DNA from: Streptomyces sp. NBC_01288
GTDB lineage: Bacteria > Actinomycetota > Actinomycetes > Streptomycetales > Streptomycetaceae
Direction of reading: 5' to 3'
NCBI RefSeq assembly: GCF_035982055.1
Contig: NZ_CP108427.1
Coordinates: 1,798,001 to 1,862,000 of the forward strand
Length of the DNA stretch: 64,000 nt
Positions 36,832 to 44,472 of the stretch are shown in pieces (position 1 is the first letter of the stretch; every line of letters begins with the position of its first letter). The translations under genes and the position numbers were made by a program. The notes beneath the pieces are model-generated. The model was not told the DNA's origin, did no database searches, and saw nothing but the letters and a program-made list of their open reading frames with translations.

Positions 36832-37074
36832 CTAGCGGCGCCGTCGCATGAAATACCACCCGCACAGGGCGCCGATGATCGCCGTGCCCAGCAGCGCCAT
36901 CCACAGAGGCATGGTGACCTCGGGGATCAGCAGGCGGATCTTCGTGGCGCGGGTGTTCTCGAAGATGAAGATCAGGGCCAGGACGGCGAGCAGCAGAACC
37001 GTGATCCGGGCGGGCGTCAGCACGCGTTCCCGCCGGCCGGTCCCACCGCCGCTCTCGGTGGTCTTCGGGCTCAT
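36832..37074 (-). CDS. LapA-like (DUF1049) small membrane protein
   Basis: An 80-residue protein with a charged N-terminus, two hydrophobic helices (ITVLLLAVLALIFIFENTRA and MPLWMALLGTAIIGALCGWYF) and a terminal MRRRRR-like basic tail. The FENT-x(5)-I-x-LL-x-P motif after helix 1 is typical of LapA domain proteins. Its function in actinobacteria is unknown. It lies 19 bp before the GNAT gene and 43 bp after the secreted hydrolase stop (same strand), so cotranscription with either is possible. Confidence 0.9.
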   Translation of the reverse strand: MSPKTTESGGGTGRRERVLTPARITVLLLAVLALIFIFENTRATKIRLLIPEVTMPLWMALLGTAIIGALCGWYFMRRRR

Positions 37075-37117
37075 GCCTCCAGGGTGAGCCCGAATCGCCC
37101 ATCACGCACGGTGAGAC

Positions 37118-38911
37118 TCAGTCCGCAACGACCGGCAGCTCCAGCACCCCGGTGTCCTGCGGCGAGCTGACCACCGTGACCGGCTTGATCCCCCGGTTCC
37201 CGGTGTACGCGTCGTCGCTCGCCGCGATCACGAACTGGAGCCGGTGCCCCTTCGCGTACCGGTGCACGATCCCCGGCAGGGTCACCGTGAAGCCCTTCGT
37301 GACGTCCGGTACGCGGACAGGAGCGACCAACCGGTGGACAAGCGTCTTGGTGCCGTCGGGAGCGAGGTCATAGAGCTTGGCGAAGAGGACGAGGTTGTCG
37401 GCGGCGTCGCCGGAGTTCTGGACGCGCCGCGCCTTCGGGGAGACGACCTTGAGCGTGGCCTTCGGGGCACCTACGACATCCGTGGTGCGGGTCAGGGGTT
37501 CGCTGGTCCACCCGAGGTACGTGCCCGCCGTGTCGTACGGCGCCGGGTCCGGCAGGCCGATCGTCCCGCTCAGCGAGTTCTCCGAATGGCTCGTGGGGAC
37601 AAGCCGGTTGGAGTAGTCCCGGCTGCCGCGCGCCACCTTCGCCCGGTTGTCGACGAGCTTGCCGTCGCCGGAGAGGTAGAACTTCTCGTCGAGCGCGGGG
37701 AGTTGGCCGGCCGTGGCGTAGGTGTCGGCCGGGTCCGTGATCCAGTCGCGGTAGTAGGCGAAGGCCGGTCCCGTGTCCGTGTTCTTTCGCTGGAGCAGGT
37801 ACCGGTCGAACCAGGCCAGGATGCGCCGGCCGACGTAGCTCGACTCCAAGTCGCCCTGGCTCAGGTCGAGTTCACCGGCGGCCGGGTCGGTCATGCCGCC
37901 GCTGTGACCCCACGACTGCCAGATCATCTTGGCGGTCGTGCCCTGCGCCTTCAGCGTCTTGTACGTCGCCGTCGCCTCGTCGAGGTTGAAGAGGGTGTCG
38001 GCCTGGCCCTGGACGAGGAGCGTCGGGGCCTTCACCCGGTTCAGGTACGACACCGGGGAGACGCTGCGCAGGTACGCGAGCAGGCCGGCCGTCGCCCTGG
38101 CCGGGTAGCTCCCGGAGTTCAGGGTGCGGAACATGGCGCAGGCCGGGGTGACGAAGTGCAGGCAGGTGAGGGAGTTGATCCGGGTCGGGTCGAGGCTCGG
38201 CACGGTCAGGGGCTGGGTCTCACCGGCGAGGTAGAAGCTGTTGGCCCACTGCCACTTGAAGGCGCCGGGCACGGCCCGACCGCCTTTGCCCACCGCGTTG
38301 TTGGGGTCGAGGGAGTACGCCAGGTCGTTCCAGGTGATCAGGGGGACGAGGGCGTCGACCCGGTGGTCCACGGCCGCCGTCGCCAGCTGGATCGCGCCGC
38401 CGTACGATCCGCCGATCATCCCGACGCGGGGATCCCCCTTCGCGTCGAGGGTCACGAAGTCGGCCCTGGTCCCGTCGTCGGCGGCCCGGGTGCCGGCCAG
38501 GAAGTCGATCAGCCCCGACGCGGCCCTCCCGTCGATGTCCGGGTCGTCGAGCGAGATGAGACAGCCCGACCTGCCGAAGCCGAGCCCGGAGTAGACGAGT
38601 CCGACATAGCCGCGCCGCGCGAAGTCCTTGCCGATGGCGTCGGTGGAGCCGTCCGACTTGCTGCCGCCGAAGCCGTTGGTCGTGAGCACGGCGGGCGCCG
38701 GGTGGGCGCGGTCCACGCCCGCGGGCCGGTACAGATCGGCGTCGACCGTGCAGTCACGGCCGCCCGCGAGGACGGTGAACTTCAGTGCGGTGACGGTGTA
38801 CTGGGCGGCGGCCGCGGCGGGGCGGCCCAGGACGAGCGGTGCGGTGAGGGTGAGCGGGGCGGTGAGAGTGAGAGCCAGCGCGGCGCGGATTCCGGGCGCA
38901 CGACGGGACAC
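37118..38911 (-). CDS. Secreted CocE/NonD-type hydrolase (X-prolyl dipeptidyl peptidase-like)
   Basis: The protein is 597 residues from GTG 38911, which has GGAGG five bases upstream. The N-terminus is an export signal (VSRRAPGIRAALALTLTAPL, ending RPAAAAAQY). The alpha/beta-hydrolase core has the nucleophile in VGMIGGSYGGAIQLA, the Asp in LLVQGQADTLFNLDEA and the His in WQSWGHSGGMTDP. The C-terminal jelly-roll domain of S15/CocE enzymes follows (LRTT-like, ending PQDTGVLELPVVAD). It cleaves esters or X-Pro dipeptides outside the cell. A good promoter and an 18-bp palindromic operator precede it. Confidence 0.9.
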   Translation of the reverse strand: MSRRAPGIRAALALTLTAPLTLTAPLVLGRPAAAAAQYTVTALKFTVLAGGRDCTVDADLYRPAGVDRAHPAPAVLTTNGFGGSKSDGSTDAIGKDFARRGYVGLVYSGLGFGRSGCLISLDDPDIDGRAASGLIDFLAGTRAADDGTRADFVTLDAKGDPRVGMIGGSYGGAIQLATAAVDHRVDALVPLITWNDLAYSLDPNNAVGKGGRAVPGAFKWQWANSFYLAGETQPLTVPSLDPTRINSLTCLHFVTPACAMFRTLNSGSYPARATAGLLAYLRSVSPVSYLNRVKAPTLLVQGQADTLFNLDEATATYKTLKAQGTTAKMIWQSWGHSGGMTDPAAGELDLSQGDLESSYVGRRILAWFDRYLLQRKNTDTGPAFAYYRDWITDPADTYATAGQLPALDEKFYLSGDGKLVDNRAKVARGSRDYSNRLVPTSHSENSLSGTIGLPDPAPYDTAGTYLGWTSEPLTRTTDVVGAPKATLKVVSPKARRVQNSGDAADNLVLFAKLYDLAPDGTKTLVHRLVAPVRVPDVTKGFTVTLPGIVHRYAKGHRLQFVIAASDDAYTGNRGIKPVTVVSSPQDTGVLELPVVAD

Positions 38912-38953
38912 AGGGACCTCCACACTGAGGGCAACCCGACTGAGACAACAGCG

Positions 38954-38971
38954 ACTTACCGACCGGTAAGT
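38954..38971. promoter_or_regulatory. TetR-type operator ACTTACCG-AC-CGGTAAGT
   Basis: A perfect 8-bp inverted repeat around two bases lies 43-60 bp upstream of the CocE-type gene start. On the minus strand a promoter precedes it: TTGACC (39014-39009), 17 bases, CACCAT (38991-38986), putting the start of transcription near 38979, so the operator covers about +8 to +25. TTACCGxxCGGTAA palindromes are typical of TetR-family repressors. No regulator gene is adjacent. Confidence 0.75.
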
Positions 38972-39071
38972 ACCGGTTCACGCCCATGGTGTGACACGCG
39001 TCAGGCCAGGTCAATCACCGCAAAGGGTGTTTCTTGACAGCGATTCAACAAGCGATCGGACAAGGCCGCGG

Positions 39072-40001
39072 CTAGCGCAGCGCAGGCTCGTCCAGCGTCA
39101 ACGTGCCCGCGTCCGCGTCCAGTTCGGCCGCCACCCCGAGCGGTATCGTCAGCGCCCCGTCGCCGTGCCCGAAGCCGAACTCCTCGACGACGGGTACGCC
39201 GAGTCCGCCGAGCCGGTCGACGAGCACCGGGCGGAGTTTCTCGTACGGTCCGCAGTCGGCCCACGAGCCGAGCGCGATCCCGGCGACGCCGTCGAGCCAG
39301 CCGCCGCGCAGGAGTTGGGTCAGCATCCGGTCGATGCGGTACGCCAGTTCGCCGACGTCCTCGATCATCAACAGCCCGCCGCGCGCACCGGCGGGCGCGT
39401 GCGGGGTGCCGAGGTCGGAGGCGAGCAGGCTCAGACAGCCGCCGAGGGTGACGCCCCGGGCCCGCCCCGGCACCAGTGCGCCGCCGGTCGGGGCGGCGTG
39501 GATGGTCCGTACGGACTCCGGGTCGAAGAGCGTCGCCCTCAAGTGCTCCTGTGTGCGGGCGTTCTTGATGAAGTCGACGCCGGCCGCGGCGGGCCCGTAC
39601 AGGGTGACGAGGCCCAGCCGGGCGGCGAACGCCTGGTGCAGCACGGTGGGGTCGCTGAAGCCGACGAACACCTTCGGACCGGCGGCCCGCATCGCCTCCC
39701 AGTCGAGGAGATCGACGATGCGCTGCACGCCGTAGCCGCCGCGGGCGCAGAGCACGGCGGCCACGGACGGGTCGCACCAGGCGCTCTGCAGGTCGGCCGC
39801 GCGGTCGGCGTCCGCACCCGCCAGATAGCCCAACTCGCCGTGCCGGTCGTGGACATGGGGTGCCACGACCGGGTCGAGGTCCCAGCCGCGCAGGATGTCG
39901 AGGCCGGCCTCCAGCCGTTCCTCGGACACCGGCCCGCTGGGTGCGACGACGGCCACGCGGGCGCCGGGGGCGAGTCGGAACGGCCGTACGAGCGGGGTCA
40001 C
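39072..40001 (-). CDS. LD-carboxypeptidase (MEROPS S66)
   Basis: A 309-residue protein: PGARVAVVAPSGPVSEERLEAGLDIL, SVAAVLCARGGYGVQRIVDLLDWEAM, the nucleophile Ser in VFVGFSDPTVLHQAFAARLG, GVTLGGCLSLLASDLGTPHA and the late Glu/His in IGLGSW-type and PVVEEFGFGHGDGALTIPLG. This is the microcin-immunity/LD-carboxypeptidase fold. It removes the terminal D-Ala from muropeptide tetrapeptides during wall recycling. It has no signal peptide, so it works in the cytosol. The GTG at 40001 overlaps the S9 peptidase stop by 4 bases. It is the last gene of a four-gene peptidase operon. Confidence 0.93.
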   Translation of the reverse strand: MTPLVRPFRLAPGARVAVVAPSGPVSEERLEAGLDILRGWDLDPVVAPHVHDRHGELGYLAGADADRAADLQSAWCDPSVAAVLCARGGYGVQRIVDLLDWEAMRAAGPKVFVGFSDPTVLHQAFAARLGLVTLYGPAAAGVDFIKNARTQEHLRATLFDPESVRTIHAAPTGGALVPGRARGVTLGGCLSLLASDLGTPHAPAGARGGLLMIEDVGELAYRIDRMLTQLLRGGWLDGVAGIALGSWADCGPYEKLRPVLVDRLGGLGVPVVEEFGFGHGDGALTIPLGVAAELDADAGTLTLDEPALR

Positions 40002-41950
40002 TTGGTGAGCTCCAGGGTGGGGACGCCGGGTGGGTCGATGCCGAAGACCTGGGCGTACAGGGAGAGTTCGGCCTCCAGGGCGCGGATCATGGTGTCGGCG
40101 CGGCGGAAGCCGTGGCCCTCGCCCTCGAACGCGAGGTAGGCGTGCGGTACTTGGCGTCCGCGCATCCGCTCCAGGAAGCGTTCGCACTGGACGGGCGGGC
40201 AGATCACGTCGGCGAGGCCCTGCATCAGCAGGAAGGGCACGGTGACGCGGTCCGCGTGCTCGACGGGTGAGCGTTCGGCGTAGCGGGCGGGTACGTCGGC
40301 GAGGGGGCCGACCAGGGTCTCCAGGTAGCGGGACTCGAAGTCGTGGGTCTCCCCCGTGGCCCAGTTGGCCAGGTCGAGGACGGGATAGATGATGGTGCCG
40401 CAGGCGTAGACGTCGGTCGTGACGAGGGACGCGACGCTGGTCCAGCCGCCCGCGCTGCCGCCCCGGACGGCGAGCCGGGCGCGGTCGGCGGTGCCCTCGT
40501 CGGCGAGGGCCAGCGCGACGGCGGCGCAGTCCTCGACGTCGACGACCCCCCACTGTTCGCGCAGCCGGTTGCGGTACTCCCGGCCGTGCCCGGTCGAGCC
40601 GCCGTAGTTGACCTCGGCGACACCGATGCCGCGTGAGGTGAAGTAGGCGATCTCCAGGTCGAGGACGAGCGGTGCCCGGCTGGTGGGTCCGCCGTGCGCC
40701 CAGATGACGTACGGCGGCAGTTCGTCGCCCCGCGCGGCCCGACTCGGGCTGTGCGGTGGGTAGATGTGGGCGTGGATGTCGCGTCCGGCGGGTCCGGTGA
40801 AGGTGCGGATCTGCGGTTCGGGGTAGTGGGCGGGGTCCACGGGGTCGTCGTGGGCGGCGCCGATCACCCGGGCTCTGCCGGTGCGGGTGTCGAGTTCGAC
40901 GACCTCGTAGGCGCTGCGCGGGCTGGCCCCGACGCCGACGATCCGCTCGCCGTTCACCGCGAGGGTGGAGGCGAACTCGGTCCAGGGTCCGGCCGCGTCG
41001 ACGACCTCGCCGGTCTCCGGGTCCAGGAGGCCGAGCAGGGTGGCGCCCCGGCCGTGCACGACGGCGATCGGGCCGCTCTCCAGGGGTGCGAACCAGCGCT
41101 GGCCGAGCTTCCACAGCGGCCCGCCGAACTCCTCCTCGCGGGCGCACAGCGGCCGGTGGTCGCGGTAGAGGTTCCACCAGCCGGTGCGGTCACTGGCGTA
41201 GAGCAGCGAGCCATCGAAGCCCCAGTCGACCTGCGCGATCGACTCCTCGGGACCCCCGGCGACGGTCCGGGGCGCCCCGAACGTGCCGTCGTCCGCGACC
41301 TCGGCGAGCAGCAGTTCCGTGCCGTCCCACGGCATCCGGGGATGGTCCCAGCCGAGCCAGGCCGCCCGCCGCCCGTCGGGCGAGACGCGGGGCCCGGACA
41401 CGAACCGGTGCCGGTCGTCGGTGAGTTCGCGTACGGCGCCCCGGTCCTCGGCGGCGGATCCGTCCAGCGGTACGGCGGCCAGCACGCGTCGCACGTCACC
41501 GGGTCCGTCGCCGGTGAACTCCTCCAGGACGCACCACACTTCACCCAGGTCCAGGCGCACCTGCGGTTCGGCCCAGCGGAGTCCGTCACCCACCGAGGAC
41601 ACGGGGGTGAGCGGGCTCGACTCGCTTCCGGGGTCGTAGCGGTAGAGGCGCTGGTCGGCGAAGTTCACGAAGACCACGAGGGGTTGACCGTCCTGGACCG
41701 TTCCAGCCCAGGGCTGTCCGCCGTACTCGATGACCCTGCTGCGGACGTTCCACGGGGCGGGCAGCACCGACTCCTCGGAACCGTCCGCACGGCGGCGGAC
41801 CAGGGTGCGGCGGCCACCCTCGGTGGGCCTTGGTTCGGTCCACCAGGCCTCGTCGCCGACGAAACCGACGTACTCGGGATGCCCGTCGTGCGCGGCGGCG
41901 AGCGCCGCGTCGATGGGCGAGGGCCACGAGCCGTACGCCGAAGTCCGCAT
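39998..41950 (-). CDS. Prolyl oligopeptidase family (S9) peptidase
   Basis: The protein is 650 residues from ATG 41950 with a GGGGGAG ribosome site (GTG 41962 is an alternative). An N-terminal ~390-residue beta-propeller precedes a C-terminal alpha/beta-hydrolase with the nucleophile in RLAVRGGSAGGWTSVASLV, the Asp in LLMQGLADVICPPVQ and the His in FEGEGHGFRRAD. No signal peptide is evident, so it probably degrades short peptides in the cytosol. It sits 15 bp after M20 and overlaps the LD-carboxypeptidase gene. Confidence 0.93.
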   Translation of the reverse strand: MRTSAYGSWPSPIDAALAAAHDGHPEYVGFVGDEAWWTEPRPTEGGRRTLVRRRADGSEESVLPAPWNVRSRVIEYGGQPWAGTVQDGQPLVVFVNFADQRLYRYDPGSESSPLTPVSSVGDGLRWAEPQVRLDLGEVWCVLEEFTGDGPGDVRRVLAAVPLDGSAAEDRGAVRELTDDRHRFVSGPRVSPDGRRAAWLGWDHPRMPWDGTELLLAEVADDGTFGAPRTVAGGPEESIAQVDWGFDGSLLYASDRTGWWNLYRDHRPLCAREEEFGGPLWKLGQRWFAPLESGPIAVVHGRGATLLGLLDPETGEVVDAAGPWTEFASTLAVNGERIVGVGASPRSAYEVVELDTRTGRARVIGAAHDDPVDPAHYPEPQIRTFTGPAGRDIHAHIYPPHSPSRAARGDELPPYVIWAHGGPTSRAPLVLDLEIAYFTSRGIGVAEVNYGGSTGHGREYRNRLREQWGVVDVEDCAAVALALADEGTADRARLAVRGGSAGGWTSVASLVTTDVYACGTIIYPVLDLANWATGETHDFESRYLETLVGPLADVPARYAERSPVEHADRVTVPFLLMQGLADVICPPVQCERFLERMRGRQVPHAYLAFEGEGHGFRRADTMIRALEAELSLYAQVFGIDPPGVPTLELTK

Positions 41951-41965
41951 GTTCTCCCCCACTTG

Positions 41966-43276
41966 CTAGGCCGTCCTCAGGAAGCGGTCCAGGACACGGA
42001 CGCCGAAGTGCAGTGCCTCGACGGGGACGCGTTCGTCGACTCCGTGGAACAGTGCCTGGTAGTCGAAGCCCTCGGGGAGCTTCAGCGGTGCGAAGCCGTA
42101 GCCGGTGATGCCGAGGCGCGAGAACTGTTTGGCGTCCGTGCCGCCCGACATGCAGTACGGGACCACATGCCCTTCGGGCGCGAACTCCTCGACGGCGGCC
42201 CGCATCCGAGCGTAGGTCAGGGAGTCGACCGGTGCCTGGAGGGCCACTTCGCGGTGGTGGAACTCCCAGTCGACGTCGGGTCCGGTGAGCCGATCCAGGG
42301 TGGTGCGGAACTCGTCCTCGCCACCCGGGAGATAGCGTCCGTCGACATGGGCCACGGCCTCGCCGGGGATCACGTTGACCTTGTAACCGGCGTCCAGCAT
42401 GGTCGGGTTGGCGCTGTTGCGGACCGTGGGCTCGACGAGTTTCGCCGCCGGGCCGAGCTTGGCGAGAAGGCCGTCGACGTCGTCGAGGTCGGCCTCGATG
42501 CCGTACAGGCCGGCGAGTTCGGTGAGGGCCGCGCGGACGGTCGGGGTGAGCCGTAGCGGCCATTCGTGTTCGCCGATGCGGGTGATCGCGGCGGCGAGAC
42601 GCGTGACGGCGTTCTCGTGGTTGACCTTGGAGCCGTGACCCGCGCGACCGTGCGCGGTCAACTTCAGCCAGCCGGTGCCGCGTTCGCCGGCGGCGATGGG
42701 GTAGATCTCCCGGCCGGTGCCGTCGTGGAAGGTGAACGCGCCTGATTCGCTGATGCCTTCGGTGCAGCCCTCGAAGAGCCCGGCGTGCCGGTCTGCGAGG
42801 AAGCCGGAGCCGTCCTCGGCGCTCGCCTCCTCGTCGGCGGTGAACGCGATCACGAGGTCGCGCCGGGGCCGTACGCCCAGTCGGGCCCAGGCGCGGACGA
42901 CGGCGAGGATCATCGCGTCCATGTTCTTCATGTCGACCGCGCCGCGCCCCCAGACGACGCCGTCGCGGATCTCGCCGGAGAAGGGGTGCACGCTCCACTC
43001 GTCGGCCTGCGCGGGCACGACGTCCAGGTGACCGTGGACGAGCAGGGCGTCCGCGGAGGGGTCGGTGCCCTCGATGCGGGCGACGACGTTGGTGCGGCCC
43101 TTGGAGCGTTCCAAGAGGGTGGGTTCGAGCCCCGCACCTGCCAGTTGCCCGGCCGCGTACTCGGCCGCGGGTCTCTCCTGGCAGTCGCCGCCGCCCCGGT
43201 TGGTCGTGTCGATGCGGATCAGGTCCGAGGTGAACGTCACGACCTCGTCCAGAGCCCGCTGGTCGATGTCAGCCAT
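41966..43276 (-). CDS. M20/M25/M40 family metallopeptidase
   Basis: A 436-residue protein. Zinc-site residues are seen in LLVHGHLDVVPAQADEW, WGRGAVDMKNMDAMIL, AFTADEEASAEDGSGFLADRH and a late His in LFHGVDERVPVEAL. The middle dimerisation domain (KLTAHGRAGHGSKVNHENAV) is complete. It matches peptidases acting on small peptides or acyl-amino acids (DapE/ArgE/CPG2-like group). ATG 43276 has GGAGGAG upstream and overlaps the M55 stop by 8 bases. The product is cytosolic. Confidence 0.93.
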   Translation of the reverse strand: MADIDQRALDEVVTFTSDLIRIDTTNRGGGDCQERPAAEYAAGQLAGAGLEPTLLERSKGRTNVVARIEGTDPSADALLVHGHLDVVPAQADEWSVHPFSGEIRDGVVWGRGAVDMKNMDAMILAVVRAWARLGVRPRRDLVIAFTADEEASAEDGSGFLADRHAGLFEGCTEGISESGAFTFHDGTGREIYPIAAGERGTGWLKLTAHGRAGHGSKVNHENAVTRLAAAITRIGEHEWPLRLTPTVRAALTELAGLYGIEADLDDVDGLLAKLGPAAKLVEPTVRNSANPTMLDAGYKVNVIPGEAVAHVDGRYLPGGEDEFRTTLDRLTGPDVDWEFHHREVALQAPVDSLTYARMRAAVEEFAPEGHVVPYCMSGGTDAKQFSRLGITGYGFAPLKLPEGFDYQALFHGVDERVPVEALHFGVRVLDRFLRTA

Positions 43277-44102
43277 ACTGCTCCTCCACCGCGGCCGAGA
43301 CGATCGTGGTGACCGCCTTGAAGGTCCGGATGCCCTCGTACATGGTGTCGTGGGTGTACGCCACCTTCCGCTCCCCGACCCGTGCGACTCCGGGGACCAC
43401 GGTGGCGGCCATCGCGAGGTGTTCGGCGTCGAATTCGAGGGCGACGGTGAACGGGCCACCCCGCACCGGTTCCTGACGGACCGCCAGTTTCGCCGCCTCC
43501 TTCGCCGCCTCGCGGATGTCGGCGGCCGTCCTGGCCGGCGTGCGGCACACGGCCGCGTACCGCGACACATGGTCCTTGACGGCCACCTTCAGCGCCTCGG
43601 GCGCGTACCCGAGGGCGTCCTCGCAGGCCACGTCGTCACCCGTGACCAGGACCACCGGTACCCCGTACTCGGCGACGACATGCGCGTTGAGGAGTCCCTC
43701 GCTCGCGCGCACGTCGTTCAGCCACACGCCGGTGATCGAGTTCGCGAGGTAGGTGTGGGCGAGGACGCCCTCCATGCCGGCGCCCGCGTGGTAGCCGACG
43801 AACGCGATGCCGTCGACATCGCCATGCTGCACGCCCTCCACCATGGAGAGGGACTTGTGGCGCCCGGTGAGCATCTCGGTGCGCTCGTCGAGTTGTTCGA
43901 GCAGCAGGTTGCGCATCGTCCAGTGGGCCTCGTTGACGAGCACCTCGTCGGCGCCGCCGTCGTAGAAGCCGAGGACGGCCGCGTTCACGTCCGAGGTGAA
44001 CATCGAGCGGCACCGCTCCCACTGCGGTGTCCCCGGCAACACGTCGGCCGGCCAGGTGACGCCGGTCGCACCCTCCATGTCGGCGCTGATGAGGATCTTC
44101 AT
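43269..44102 (-). CDS. M55 family D-aminopeptidase (DppA-like)
   Basis: A 277-residue protein opening MKILISADMEGATGVTWPADV, whose Asp and Glu bind zinc in DppA. Further metal or active-site residues are in VLVNEAHWTMRNLL and IAFVGYHAGAGMEGVLAHT. The family removes D-Ala from D-Ala-D-Ala and similar D-peptides. It is the first gene of the operon with M20, S9 and S66 peptidases, which together could break down wall-derived or D-amino-acid peptides. The 370-bp upstream space contains several palindromes shared with the divergent glucanase. Confidence 0.94.
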   Translation of the reverse strand: MKILISADMEGATGVTWPADVLPGTPQWERCRSMFTSDVNAAVLGFYDGGADEVLVNEAHWTMRNLLLEQLDERTEMLTGRHKSLSMVEGVQHGDVDGIAFVGYHAGAGMEGVLAHTYLANSITGVWLNDVRASEGLLNAHVVAEYGVPVVLVTGDDVACEDALGYAPEALKVAVKDHVSRYAAVCRTPARTAADIREAAKEAAKLAVRQEPVRGGPFTVALEFDAEHLAMAATVVPGVARVGERKVAYTHDTMYEGIRTFKAVTTIVSAAVEEQYG

Positions 44103-44472
44103 GGGGCATCACGTTACGCGTCGACGAGGAATCCGCCAGGAAGAAGCGGTGCGGAATTGAACGACATTAGATCGCGCAAGATTTTGCGCGACTTGCGTTC
44201 ACTTTCGTTCAGTAGACGCAAGCGCACGCAAGCCAACTCCCGCGTAACTCCAGGGCGGTGAGTGCTTCTGGTGAATATTGTGCTGTTCCAGCTGTAGACC
44301 CGCTCACCTTGCTCTGCAATATTTCGATGAAACAACGCAAAAACCTGCCTCTCAGAGGCAGCATGCACCTCGTCACCTCGCACCTTTCTGCTCCTGCACC
44401 ACTCCCTCCGCCAGGAACGAGCCGCCCTCGCCGCCCCCACCGGCGCGCGAGCCTCCGCAGGAAGTGACCCGT
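44103..44472. promoter_or_regulatory. 370-bp divergent regulatory region, AT-richer, with three palindromes
   Basis: No gene is seen between the M55 and GH87 starts. Inverted repeats are TCGCGCAA-GATT-TTGCGCGA (44172-44191, perfect), AATATTG (44274-44280) with CAATATT (44327-44333), and CTGCCTCT-C-AGAGGCAG (44345-44361, perfect). CGCAAG recurs four times between 44175 and 44232. The stretch is clearly less GC-rich than its neighbours. These are candidate operators for the operon and the glucanase. Confidence 0.55.
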
